A DNA stretch of 64,000 nucleotides from OMII01 sp947467385. GTDB taxonomy: Bacteria > Bdellovibrionota_C > UBA2361 > OMII01. The DNA is taken from NCBI GenBank assembly GCA_044360075.1, contig JBIKLA010000012.1, positions 1 to 64,000 of the forward strand, written 5' to 3'. The stretch's first letter is position 1; each line of letters opens with the position of its first letter. A program made the position numbers and the translations under genes. Of this stretch, positions 1 through 9,600 are shown in pieces. The notes beneath the pieces were generated by a model. That model did no database searches, was not told the DNA's origin, and saw nothing but the letters and a program-made list of their open reading frames with translations.

Positions 1-40
1 CCTCCTACGGTCGCCCAAAAAAGAGATAGTCTCTCCCTCT

Positions 41-907
41 GTGCAAAAGTCCGAGAAGCCTCCGGAGGACACCAACCGCCTCTCCGACCTCGATTCCGTA
101 GCGATTCGGGAGCAGGTGCAGCGCGGCAACGACGGCGGCGCGCCTGGCCCCCGCTCCTCATCCCAACCGCAGCGCCAACAGGAGCAGTCTAAGCCCTCAC
201 AGCAATCGCCTACTCAGCCAAAGACGCCCCCCGCCCCCAAGACGCCCAAAGAGGCGCCGCCGCAGCGGCAACAGCCAAGCCCACAGAAGGGAGAACACCT
301 CTTGAAGAGCCTTAAGCTCGATGACGCAGAACTGGCGATGAAGTTTGGCGCGCCTGCGGCGCGCAATGCCCCTTCAAGCCCGGCGTCAAGCCGCTCAAAT
401 CTTTCGGAATACCAGGCGTTTTCTCGGCCGCCCGGATCTGGCGCAGCGTTTCTTGGGACGGCCGGTATCAGCGATCATCTGCCGAACCTCCCGGATGGCG
501 ACATCACGATGCTGAACGCAAAAGCCAATATCTATGCGAGCTTCGTCCGCCGAGTTGCAATTCAGGTATTCACGCAAATTCGCTCCCAAGGCTGGGAGCG
601 GCTCAGCCGACAGCAGCTTCAGCAGCTCGATGATTTTGCGACGATTGAGGCCGTGCTCTCCAAAAAGGGCGACCTGATGGACATCAGGCTGATCAGCGGC
701 TCCGGCAGCTCGGCTTTCGACTCGGTCTTAAAGCTCTCGGTCAATGCTGGCGCAAAGGACCCCAACCCCCCCCCGGGAGCCGAAGCTTCGGACGGCCTGA
801 TCCACTTCATCTTTAAGGCCCGCAGCTGGTCCCAGATGGCCGCCAATTCCCGCACAGGCTTTCCCGCCGAGCATCGTTGGTTGTTGCTCGCGACCGGGCT
901 TGAATAG
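41..907 (+). CDS. TonB-like C-terminal domain protein (5' end uncertain)
   Basis: Residues about 20-130 are rich in Pro, Gln, Ser and Lys, like the flexible spacer of TonB/TolA proteins. Residues about 160-270 resemble a TonB C-terminal domain: an FVRRVAIQVFTQI helix, a strand ending GDLMDIRLISGSGSSAFDS, then a PPPG loop and the final strand IHFIFKARSW. Such domains contact outer-membrane receptors in the periplasm. The start used is GTG at 41, but the frame stays open to the window edge, so the gene may begin upstream and carry the membrane anchor that is missing here. A TonB-dependent receptor lies at about 50-52 kb. The family call is from pattern only. Confidence 0.6.
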   Translation: MQKSEKPPEDTNRLSDLDSVAIREQVQRGNDGGAPGPRSSSQPQRQQEQSKPSQQSPTQPKTPPAPKTPKEAPPQRQQPSPQKGEHLLKSLKLDDAELAMKFGAPAARNAPSSPASSRSNLSEYQAFSRPPGSGAAFLGTAGISDHLPNLPDGDITMLNAKANIYASFVRRVAIQVFTQIRSQGWERLSRQQLQQLDDFATIEAVLSKKGDLMDIRLISGSGSSAFDSVLKLSVNAGAKDPNPPPGAEASDGLIHFIFKARSWSQMAANSRTGFPAEHRWLLLATGLE

Positions 908-1014
908 GGCAACCCATTAATTTTAATGAATACTTTTGCCATGGCCTTATGGCACAAAGTGCTAGGAGGCGCCCATAACCGTTTATGATAAAGTGCGCTC
1001 ATCGGTAGATACGC

Positions 1015-1572
1015 ATGTCGGACAGGTCGCAGGTCAAAAATCTCGATACACCAATTGCCCAGGGAGCTTCGCCCCTCAATACCCTTCGTGCGTCTAAGGA
1101 TCTTGGCTCATCCCATCCATCAACGGACCACACCGCAGCACTTGAGACCGATCTCTCCCAGGCTTCTATCGCCGTGTCGGGGGTTCCTCGCGTCTCGGCA
1201 AAATCGGACAAGCGAATCCTCCGGCCCGGTCCTGCTAACAGCCCGGATTTCTCCCCATCTCCCGAACATGAAAAGGGCCAGCAGCAGGAGGCCGGCGCCA
1301 AGCGACAAGCGAACTCCGGCATACTAATCAATCCGCACTATGGCTATCACGGGAACTTGCTTGAGCGGTTTGTCACGCTCATCGCGAATGTCCTGAAAGT
1401 ACTGGAGCGAATTCTGCTTCGTCTCCTCGGCGGCGGAGACCCCGGCCCGGCGCCTGCCCAAAAGGCCCAGCCTATTGCCCGGCCCAGTACGGAGCCGTCA
1501 GCCGACATTGAGAAAAGTCGAAGAGAAGAGCGCGAAAAGATTCAGCGCGAGCTTAGCCATCACCGCTCGTAA
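1015..1572 (+). CDS. hypothetical protein with amphipathic C-terminal helix
   Basis: A 185-residue protein I do not recognise. The first 100 residues are low in hydrophobics and probably disordered. Residues about 117-138 (LLERFVTLIANVLKVLERIL) form one hydrophobic or amphipathic helix that could lie on or in a membrane. The tail is Pro-rich, then charged (EKSRREEREK). It follows the TonB-like gene by about 107 bases on the same strand and converges with the flippase-like gene. Overlapping frames on both strands are also open here, so coding status is only moderately supported. Confidence 0.45.
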   Translation: MSDRSQVKNLDTPIAQGASPLNTLRASKDLGSSHPSTDHTAALETDLSQASIAVSGVPRVSAKSDKRILRPGPANSPDFSPSPEHEKGQQQEAGAKRQANSGILINPHYGYHGNLLERFVTLIANVLKVLERILLRLLGGGDPGPAPAQKAQPIARPSTEPSADIEKSRREEREKIQRELSHHRS

Positions 1573-1603
1573 GCAGCGAGTCCCCGACTGTCATCCGTCA
1601 AGG

Positions 1604-2680
1604 TCACACGACTGCTCTGGAGGCTTCTCCAGCTTCAACCTTCTTTCCGCCCTCGGCGGCGCTCTTAAGGTCAAATAGCTTAAGCCCATGCGCCCGCAGC
1701 AGCCAAAATCCGATGCTGATAAAAAGCACGTATGTAATGAGGTGGATCAGGAGCGAATAGGCGCCCCCATCAGCAGAAAGTGAATACGTTCCGTTCGATG
1801 ATTGGACCCACTGTGAGTTCGGATACACAAGCACGAAGGCCGCTTCGCAGCCGAGCTGGAAGGCGCCCAGGAACCCCGGCGCTGACGGTGCCGCGATTGC
1901 CAGCGCAACGCACACGCCCAACGCCACGCTGAGCAGGATCGAGTGCTCGTGCGGAAAGATGAAAAGAAGCGCGTAAAACTGCAGCCACGCAAAGGCCCAA
2001 ACGACCGCGGTGAGGAGGACAATCATACCAAGCCGAGACGGGGTCTTTACGACCGAAGCTCCGCGGATCAGATCACCCGTAAAATGATCGACAAGCCGGG
2101 CGAGCTTCTCCGGGAGGTAGCGCGAGAAAAACTTGACCGCCTCGGAGGTAAAGGTCGGGCAGAGGCAGGCGCACACGAGAAACGCAAAGAGGCCCGCGCT
2201 AAGTGTGGCGAGCGCGATGGCCCCATTCATGAGGGCCGGATTCACATCCGGAAGCATCGGCACGATCGCGGCAAACGCAAGCAAGACAGCCGAGAGGTCA
2301 AAAAATCGCTCTATCACTACCGACACAAATGCCGTTGAAAATGAGTATGACGTCCAGCGCGACAGGATCAGCGGCCGGATGAACTCGCCCATGCGGAAGG
2401 GAAAAAGAAACGTGGCGAGGTTGCCAAGCATCATCGAATCGAAAAGCTGCCGCAGCGTTGTCGAGGAGCCGCTTGGCTCAGGCGGGAGCAGGTAGCGCCA
2501 GCGCAAAGACCGAAAGAAGAAGTGGGCCGCAAAAAAGGCGATAAAGACCAGCACAGCTGGGAAATAGCTGGCGCGGGCAAAGCTGTCGCCGAGCCCGTCG
2601 AGGGTGACGTTATGAAACGCCAGCCAAAGCGCCACCGCCGTTATCAGGAAGGGAATGAGTAGGCGAGCGGCTTTCTTCAT
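1604..2680 (-). CDS. Flippase-like / lysylphosphatidylglycerol synthase TM family protein
   Basis: A 358-residue integral membrane protein of the family covering the membrane half of MprF-type enzymes and many uncharacterised flippase-like proteins. It starts with an N-terminal helix (LLIPFLITAVALWLAF), has the arginine-rich first loop FFFRSLRWRYLL, and shows the family motifs FPFRMGEFIRP (about residue 95) and VVIERFFD (about 122), followed by several more hydrophobic helices. There is no soluble aminoacyltransferase domain, so it is the short form, probably acting on a lipid or lipid-linked substrate that the sequence does not reveal. Its start lies 67 bases beyond the end of hemH, so it could be the last gene of a hemG-hemH transcript. 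Confidence 0.8.
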   Translation of the reverse strand: MKKAARLLIPFLITAVALWLAFHNVTLDGLGDSFARASYFPAVLVFIAFFAAHFFFRSLRWRYLLPPEPSGSSTTLRQLFDSMMLGNLATFLFPFRMGEFIRPLILSRWTSYSFSTAFVSVVIERFFDLSAVLLAFAAIVPMLPDVNPALMNGAIALATLSAGLFAFLVCACLCPTFTSEAVKFFSRYLPEKLARLVDHFTGDLIRGASVVKTPSRLGMIVLLTAVVWAFAWLQFYALLFIFPHEHSILLSVALGVCVALAIAAPSAPGFLGAFQLGCEAAFVLVYPNSQWVQSSNGTYSLSADGGAYSLLIHLITYVLFISIGFWLLRAHGLKLFDLKSAAEGGKKVEAGEASRAVV

Positions 2681-2747
2681 ACAAAACGGTCCTTTCGCAT
2701 CTGCCCCAGCAGGCTACCCCGTACACCGCGGCCATGAAAGATGGGTT

Positions 2748-3833
2748 CTATGCCGCCGCTTGCTTGAGGGGGCACGTAATGGCGCAATCTGAGGCCGACC
2801 GAGCCTGGCCATTGAGCCAGCTTCCGAGCTCCTCCTTGATGATCTCCGTAATCCCGTCCAGCCACACTGGGTGGTCATTGAGGCACGGTATAAGGGAATA
2901 CCGCTCTCCGCCGGCCTCGTGAAACTGCTCCTCCCCTTCGTTGCCCAGCTCGTCGAGAGTCTCAAGGCAGTCGGCAGTGAATCCCGGCGCCACGACAGCG
3001 ATGTCCTTCACGCCGGATTCACCTAACTCCTCAAAGGTTTCATCCGTGTAAGGGCGCAGCCAGGGCTCCCGTCCAAACCGCGACTGGAATGTGTGGATGA
3101 TCTGGTTGAGCGGCAGGTTAACTTTGGGAAGGAGCGCGGCCGTGGTCTCAACGCATTGGCAGCAATACGGATCGCCCTTCGTCACGTACTTTTCCGGAAC
3201 ACCGTGATACGAAAGGACAAGTCGCTCCGGCTTCCACTCAAGCTTCGCCAGGTGCTCGTTGATGATGGACGCCAGCGCGTTCACATAGCCTGGATGGGCG
3301 AAGTAGGGCTCAGCCACACGAAGGGTTGGAACCCAGCGGCGCTTGAGGATGTGCGGGAACACGGCGTCATAGGTCGATGCGGTCGTTGCTGCTGCGTACT
3401 GGGGATACATTGGGAAAAGAAGGATCTTTGAACACCCCTTCTCTATGAGTCGATCCACGGCGCTTTCAAGGCTCAACTTTCCGTAGCGCATGCCGAATTC
3501 AACCTCTACGTTCGGAAACTCTTTGCGCAATCGCTGCTCCACCCCGCTAGCCTGTCGCCGCGTTATGACGAGCAGCGGCGATCCCTCATTCCACCAGATG
3601 CGCTTGTAGAGCCGCGCCGAGCGTCGCGGCCGAGTGACGAGAATGACGCAATTGAGGAGGAGCCACCACAGCAGCCGCGGCACCTCGATCACGCGCCGAT
3701 CAGAGAGAAATTGGCGCAGGTAGGGCCTGAGCTTCTGGGCCGTCGGCGCGTCTGGAGTGCCAAGCTGCGCAAGCAGGACTCCCACCTTATCTTTCGAGCC
3801 TCGGCAGCCAAACTCACACGATTCCTTATTCAT
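2748..3833 (-). CDS. hemH: Ferrochelatase
   Basis: Inserts ferrous iron into protoporphyrin IX, the last step of protohaem synthesis. The 361-residue length is normal. Visible marks are the N-terminal GVLLAQLGTPDAP, the long membrane-facing region about 45-75, the active-site histidine in LVLSYHGVPEKY (about 207) followed by GDPYCCQC, and the acidic ETLDELG motif near 300. GAGGA lies about 7 bases before the ATG. It sits 19 bases downstream of hemG, so the last two haem enzymes are probably co-transcribed. Extra cysteines (the CCQC cluster and CAITC near the C-terminus) recall ferrochelatases that carry a [2Fe-2S] cluster, but this is not established from sequence alone. Confidence 0.95.
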   Translation of the reverse strand: MNKESCEFGCRGSKDKVGVLLAQLGTPDAPTAQKLRPYLRQFLSDRRVIEVPRLLWWLLLNCVILVTRPRRSARLYKRIWWNEGSPLLVITRRQASGVEQRLRKEFPNVEVEFGMRYGKLSLESAVDRLIEKGCSKILLFPMYPQYAAATTASTYDAVFPHILKRRWVPTLRVAEPYFAHPGYVNALASIINEHLAKLEWKPERLVLSYHGVPEKYVTKGDPYCCQCVETTAALLPKVNLPLNQIIHTFQSRFGREPWLRPYTDETFEELGESGVKDIAVVAPGFTADCLETLDELGNEGEEQFHEAGGERYSLIPCLNDHPVWLDGITEIIKEELGSWLNGQARSASDCAITCPLKQAAA

Positions 3834-3852
3834 GCACTCTTCCTCTTACGTC

Positions 3853-5196
3853 TCATGCCAAAGCTACGCGAGGCAGATCAGTTGAAACAAGCTTTTCTAC
3901 CGACTCGCGCGCTATACGCAACCGGTCAGAGACTCCCACTCCACCGCGATCAACCCCGGCGAACACCAGGCCTGGACTTGAGCTCTCCGCCGCGTCGAGC
4001 GCGCCCACGATCTCGCTATAGCCAACTTGGAGCTGCGGTATGGCTCCGCGCCACGCATAAGCGTCCAGCCATTCTACCTTTTTTATCCCAAGAAGCGAGT
4101 GAAGCAGGCGCGGCAAGGCCTCTCGAAGTCGGCCAAGGTCCGGCGCGGCACTGCCGGCTTGGGCCCCACCCAAAACGAGCGTCACCAGGTGCTTATCCGC
4201 CGGAGCGACATGGGGAAAGATAACAGAGTTAAACATGATACCAAGGAAGTTGTCCGGCATCCCTCCTGGGAAAAGGACGCCAAAGGCTCCGGGGATCAGG
4301 GATTCGGTACGATCGAGGGCGCAATGCACCACCGTAAGGCCCGCAAACTCAACCTGCGTGAGGCGCTGGGCAAGTGTGGGGCTCACATGCCCAACAAAAG
4401 AGGCGGTAGTGGCGCCCGCTGTCGTTACGACACAGGAATCCGACAAAAGGCGGTGGCCGTCCTTGCACCGGATCTCGAAGCCGCCAGCACTCTGCGTAAT
4501 CGACTCAACTCGCTGGCGCACAAAGTCCGCCTTGCCTTGCAAAAACTCTACGAGCGCCGCCGCAATAGACTGAATCCCCCCCTCTATGCCGAAGATGCGG
4601 GGCTTTCCCCCCTTTGGCCGCTTGCGCAAGTACGACATGATTGAGTCGCCTTTGCTGCACGCTCCCCACAAGCCTGGGAAGATCATTCGGGCGCTCAAGC
4701 GCCCCACGTCCCCTCCGTAAATGCCCTTGAGCACCGGGTCGAACAGCGCCTGAACGGTCGCCCGTCCGAGGAGCGGAGAGAAGAAGTCCAGCACCGAAAG
4801 GTCAGGCGACGGGGTCGCGAGCGTGCCAGGCAAGAGAATTCGCATCGGAAGGGCCAGCTTAGTTCGCGCGGAGAAGAGCGGACTGCGCAAAAGCTCCCCC
4901 AGGCCGGCTGGCACTTTTGTTGGCCTGCCGCGAAACCACACGTACTGGCCGTACGGCTCAACAGAGGGATACCGCACCCGATGCTGCAGCCCGAGATCAC
5001 CCAGCAGGCTTACGATATCGGGCCTCTCAACCAACACATTCGGGCCCTGCTCAAGCGTAAAGCCATCGCGGAGAACTGACCTAATCATTCCACCGAACGG
5101 GCCCGGCTCGAAGATCACCGGGCGCACGCCCCGCTTTACCAAGTGGTACGCTGCCGCCAGTCCCGTTATGCCGCCGCCGATAATTGCGGTTTTCAT
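3853..5196 (-). CDS. hemG: Protoporphyrinogen oxidase (HemG/HemY type, FAD)
   Basis: Oxygen-dependent oxidation of protoporphyrinogen IX to protoporphyrin IX by a membrane-associated flavoprotein. The N-terminus has the Rossmann FAD-binding motif AIIGGGITGLAAAYHL (residues 4-19) followed by FGGMIRSVLRDGFTLEQGPN, characteristic of the HemY/PPO branch of amine-oxidase-like proteins. A second FAD-contact region appears near the end (SSPGLVFAGVDRGGVGVSDR). The length of 447 residues is typical. The product feeds hemH directly downstream. The gene is called hemG or hemY depending on convention; it is not the flavodoxin-like HemG of E. coli. Confidence 0.92.
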   Translation of the reverse strand: MKTAIIGGGITGLAAAYHLVKRGVRPVIFEPGPFGGMIRSVLRDGFTLEQGPNVLVERPDIVSLLGDLGLQHRVRYPSVEPYGQYVWFRGRPTKVPAGLGELLRSPLFSARTKLALPMRILLPGTLATPSPDLSVLDFFSPLLGRATVQALFDPVLKGIYGGDVGRLSARMIFPGLWGACSKGDSIMSYLRKRPKGGKPRIFGIEGGIQSIAAALVEFLQGKADFVRQRVESITQSAGGFEIRCKDGHRLLSDSCVVTTAGATTASFVGHVSPTLAQRLTQVEFAGLTVVHCALDRTESLIPGAFGVLFPGGMPDNFLGIMFNSVIFPHVAPADKHLVTLVLGGAQAGSAAPDLGRLREALPRLLHSLLGIKKVEWLDAYAWRGAIPQLQVGYSEIVGALDAAESSSPGLVFAGVDRGGVGVSDRLRIARESVEKLVSTDLPRVALA

Positions 5197-5238
5197 CGCA
5201 CAGCCTGCCCGTTATAAAAAAACGCGCGCACCCCCCGC

Positions 5239-6468
5239 CTAGTAGAGGATGCGTGTCTTTATGCTCGTCTCAAGCTCGTCGATCGTACTTCGCACGGTCT
5301 CGGACATGGCGCTGTCAACGTCGACGATCAGATAACCAACCTCGCCCAGGGTACTCAGGTACTGCGAGCGAATATTGGCGCCTACTCCCGCTATGATTGA
5401 GTTAATAGAGCTAAGCACTCCCGGCACGTTGCGGTGGATATTCAGGATGCGATGCGCATCGCGAACGAGCGGCAGCTCTACTTGGGGAAAATTGACCGCA
5501 CCGGTCGTGCTTCCCGTCTCCGTAAACCTCAGCAGGCTGTTGCCGACCTCCAGGCCGATATTGCGCTGAGCCTCAAGTGTGCTGCCCCCGATGTGCGGGG
5601 TCAGTATCACGTTATCCATGCCCGACAGGGGGCACGAAAAAACCTCATCGTTGGTCTTTGGCTCCTCAGGGAAGACATCAACCGCCGCCCCACCAAGCTG
5701 TCCGCGCTCAAGACCGGCACGGACCGCCTCAAGGTCAACAACCCTGCCGCGGCTCAAGTTGAGCAGGAAGGCCCCCCGCTTCATCTTGGCGACCTGCGCA
5801 GCCCCGATCATGCTGCGAGTTTCCGGGGTCTCGGGAACGTGGAGCGTGACAAAATCAGCAACACCGAGGAGCTCCTCAAGGGTCGAGAGGCAGGTGGCAT
5901 TTCCGAGCGGCAGTTTTGCCACAACATCGTAGTAGTACACCTTCATGCCGAAGGCCTCGGCCAGAAGGCCGACCTGCGGGCCGATGTGGCCATACCCTAT
6001 GATGCCGATCGTCTTGTTGCGAACCTCAACGCACCCCTCTGCAGACTTCTCCCACACGCCCCGGTGGAGCAGCTGGCTCTTATGGGATGCCCGCCTCGCA
6101 AGCATCACCACCTCTGCGATAGCAAGCTCGGCAACACTTCGGGTGTTGCTGAACGGGGCGTTGAACACCGCAACGCCGTGGCACGCCGCAGCGCTGAGGG
6201 CAACCTGATCGGTTCCGATGCAGAAGCAGCCCACGGCGAGCAGGCTCTTGGCCTTCTCAAGCACCCGCTCGGTTACCTGCGTTTTTGATCGAATGCCAAG
6301 CAAATGAACGCCGGCTATCGCATCGCACAGCTCCTGCTCAGAAAGTGCCCCCTTGAGCGACTCAGGCCGATACCCAGCTTGGGTAAGGCGCTCAACACAG
6401 GCTGGATGTATACCCTCCAAAAGGAGGATCTTCATTTTTTCCCGCGGGAATGAGTACTGCTTTTCCAT
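5239..6468 (-). CDS. serA: D-3-phosphoglycerate dehydrogenase
   Basis: First step of serine synthesis, oxidising 3-phosphoglycerate with NAD. At 409 residues it follows the E. coli-type layout from end to end: GCFCIGTDQV, FNAPFSNTRSVAELAIAEV, the NAD-binding motif IIGYGHIGPQVG (about 155), the catalytic-domain arginine in NLSRGRVVD, the catalytic histidine in LTPHIGGSTLEAQ, and a C-terminal ACT regulatory domain (about 335-409) ending TRILY. The ACT domain implies allosteric control, as by serine in the family. A second possible start lies 11 residues in (MKILLLEG). It is divergent from the SNF2 gene, sharing a 180-base promoter region. Confidence 0.95.
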   Translation of the reverse strand: MEKQYSFPREKMKILLLEGIHPACVERLTQAGYRPESLKGALSEQELCDAIAGVHLLGIRSKTQVTERVLEKAKSLLAVGCFCIGTDQVALSAAACHGVAVFNAPFSNTRSVAELAIAEVVMLARRASHKSQLLHRGVWEKSAEGCVEVRNKTIGIIGYGHIGPQVGLLAEAFGMKVYYYDVVAKLPLGNATCLSTLEELLGVADFVTLHVPETPETRSMIGAAQVAKMKRGAFLLNLSRGRVVDLEAVRAGLERGQLGGAAVDVFPEEPKTNDEVFSCPLSGMDNVILTPHIGGSTLEAQRNIGLEVGNSLLRFTETGSTTGAVNFPQVELPLVRDAHRILNIHRNVPGVLSSINSIIAGVGANIRSQYLSTLGEVGYLIVDVDSAMSETVRSTIDELETSIKTRILY

Positions 6469-6649
6469 GGACGCATGCTAGTCCGGTGCGTGGCGAAACG
6501 GAAGCTCAAATCAGCCTTTTAGGGCGCTTTTCAGCTGTTTTCGGACACCCTGCTCGCGGCGCAAATTGCCTTTAGGAGTGCTCGCCCTGGCACATGTGAC
6601 ACCGCCACTCCCCCTGCCCACGGGCACTCAGTTGTGGTAGCCTATCCGG

Positions 6650-9600
6650 ATGATTGGAGCCCAATCCTCAGCCAAGTCCAAGATCCTCAGCCATCTGCGA
6701 AAGCTCGCTCCTTTCTCCGTCGTTGAGCGCGGCATCTCGTTTGCCTCGCAAGATCACGTTACTGAGTGCGGCTGCACAGGCCACACGGTCACAGGCAACG
6801 TGCGTGAGGATGAATCAACAGCCCACTCGGTCCGCCTTGAGGTCATCTCCGCCCATGAGATCGAGGCCCAATGCTCATGCTGCTCGACCCAGGATCTCCA
6901 GGAGCAATGGTGCGCGCATGCCGTGGCGCTCCTGTGGAGGGCCGCCGAGCTGGACTTCTTTGAGGCGCGCGGAGGTTTTGGCGAGCGAGAGTCGACGTTC
7001 AAGGTAAACTCCAGCTCTCCGGTCGAGATCGCCCAGGCGATTAGGGGCGCGCACTCGCTTGAGCCCGGCGCCGCGAGTGATCCCGCCTCTTCGACTTCGG
7101 TATACCTCCCGGAGGTGACAGTCCTGCTCGATCTTTCCAGCGATCGGCTTGGCGTGAAGGTACTCTTCGACGAGATCGAGCAAGAGCCTAGCATCTTTGA
7201 AGGATTCAAGCGCAGCTCAAGCCGAGCCCTCGACAACATCCTCCTGCAAGTTCTTGAGGACGAGGGCTCCTGGGATGAGACGAACCACATCTGGTTTATC
7301 AACTCAAGCAAGGGCATCGAAATAGTGCTCGGGCTTCTTGAGGAATATGATGGCGTGTTGGCCGTCAGCAACCTGCAGCCGATAGCGCTCGCTCGGCGGC
7401 CCCTTGAGGCGCAGCTCATCCTCACGTGGCAGCAGAACTCACTGGACCTCAAGATGCAGTGGCTCGGGCCGGAGGGGCAGTCATTTGATCGATCGCAAGA
7501 GATCTTTGGAACCGGGCCGTTCTGGTCTCTTATCGGCAACCAAATCTTTCGCCTTTCAACCCACGCCGCGCGCATCGCATCGATCTTCGGCGCGTCAAAA
7601 TCGCTCTCCCTGCCGCGATCGCAAGTAGGCCCTGTGCTGGAGGCATTACAGGATCTCCCGGCGTCCCGGGGAGACCTTATCGAGGTGCGGAATCCAGAGC
7701 TGCAGCCGAGCACCGAAGTGCGGCAGCCAGTCCCGATCCTGCACCTTGAGCGCAAAGACATCGCATCCGACCACTTCACCTCCAATAGGCAGGTGTACCT
7801 ATCAGCCATCCTTGACTTTGAGTATCCCGCCGCGCCTTCGAGCCTCAACGTCGTCTACCTCCGGGATCGAGATTTTGAGCTCGAGTGCACCGCCCTTCTC
7901 CGCCAGCTCGGATTCTCAGCCTCCCCGGAGGGGCGCCGCCTCCTGCTTACGGATGATGCCGCGCTCGACTTCCTTTACGACGGGTACCAGAAGCTCGCCA
8001 AGCCGTGGAGGCTTGACGGGCTCGATTCTATTCGCAAAAGCATGCGCTTCTCCGAGCTGCAGATTGCGGTCACCTTGGCTAATAGCCCGAAGAAGCGCGA
8101 CGCCCTGGGGGACGAGGCAAACGACGGAGCCCGCCGCTCGAGTGCTATCGACTGGTTCGACTGCCACATCTCGGTCATCCACAATAATGCAAACCTTCCG
8201 CTGTCGGCGCTCTTCAAAAACTCGAGGGTCGACACCGACCGATGGACACGCCTCGACAGCGGCGCGTATGCCCGCATTCCAGGCGGCAATGTCGGCCAGC
8301 TGCGCACGATGCTTGGCATGGTCGATCCGAACTGCCGGGTAAGCAACACTATCAAGACTCAGCTGTCGCTGGCGCAGGCTATCAGCCTCTCGCGCATCAA
8401 CAACGAGGGATTCTCGATTACTCTCGACAAGCGGCTGTCGGCGCTGAGCGAGAAACTCGCATCGTTTTCGCAGATCAAGTCGCTGGGCGTCAGTAAGGGA
8501 TTCGTCGGAAAGCTTCGGCACTACCAGGAGGAGGGCATCAGCTGGCTCAACTTCCTCCATGAGTTTGAGCTCGGCGGAATACTTGCGGACGAGATGGGAC
8601 TGGGGAAGACGGTGCAGACGCTTGCGTTCTTCCAGGCGCTCAAGGACAAAAAGGGTCGCAAGGAAGCCAAGAAGCCAATTCTTATCGTTGCGCCTACCTC
8701 CGTCATCACGAACTGGAGCTACGAGATCCGCCGATTTACGCCGAGCATGAAGTCCATCATGCTTCACGGACCGTCCCGCAAGGCTCTGTTCAGCAAGATC
8801 CCTGAGGCTGACATTGTGCTCACGTCGTATGCGCTGCTGCGGGTCGACCGGTATGAGCTTGAGCGGCACGAGTTCTCGTACCTCGTGCTGGACGAGGCCC
8901 AAAACATCAAGAACCCCCAGGCGACAACGACGAAATCGGCCAAGGCGATTCGGGCCAGGAGGCGTTTGGCGCTCACCGGAACCCCCACCGAAAACCGCCC
9001 GATGGAGCTGTGGTCGATCATGGATTTCCTCATGCCGGGCTATCTCGGCTCGGCCGAGTTCTTTCGCTCGAACATTGAGCGGCCGATCTTGGAGGGGGGA
9101 ACCTCGACGCATGTGGCCCAAATGCTCAACGCAAAGACCAGGCCATTCATTCTGCGCCGCCTTAAGGCGGATGTTGAGAAGGAGCTGCCGCCTAAGATCG
9201 AGTCAGTCCTCCACGTCGACATGACCGCGAGCCAGCGCGACATGTATACGCAGATCCTCAACGAGGTGAGACCAAAGGTGTTCGATGCCATCAAAAAGAA
9301 GGGCGTGCAGGGCGCAAGCATCTCAATCTTGGCGGCACTCCTGCGGCTTCGCCAGGTCTGCAACCACCCTAACTCTATTGATGCCTTCAGCGAGTTCGCC
9401 GGATACGACTCGGGCAAGTTCAACCTGCTCAAGGATCTGACCCAGGAGGCCCTTGAGTCAGGGCGAAAGATCCTCCTGTTCAGCCAATTTCGCGGCATGC
9501 TGGGCATCATTCGCTCATGGCTCGACGAAACGGGGGTGGAACACCTCTATCTGGACGGCGCAACCCGCAACCGGCAGGAGCTTATAGACAGGTTCTCGCA

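Noticed and set aside
7916..9121. 401-residue open frame on the minus strand inside the SNF2 gene
   Set aside because: Shadow frame; the SNF2 motifs on the plus strand are continuous across it.
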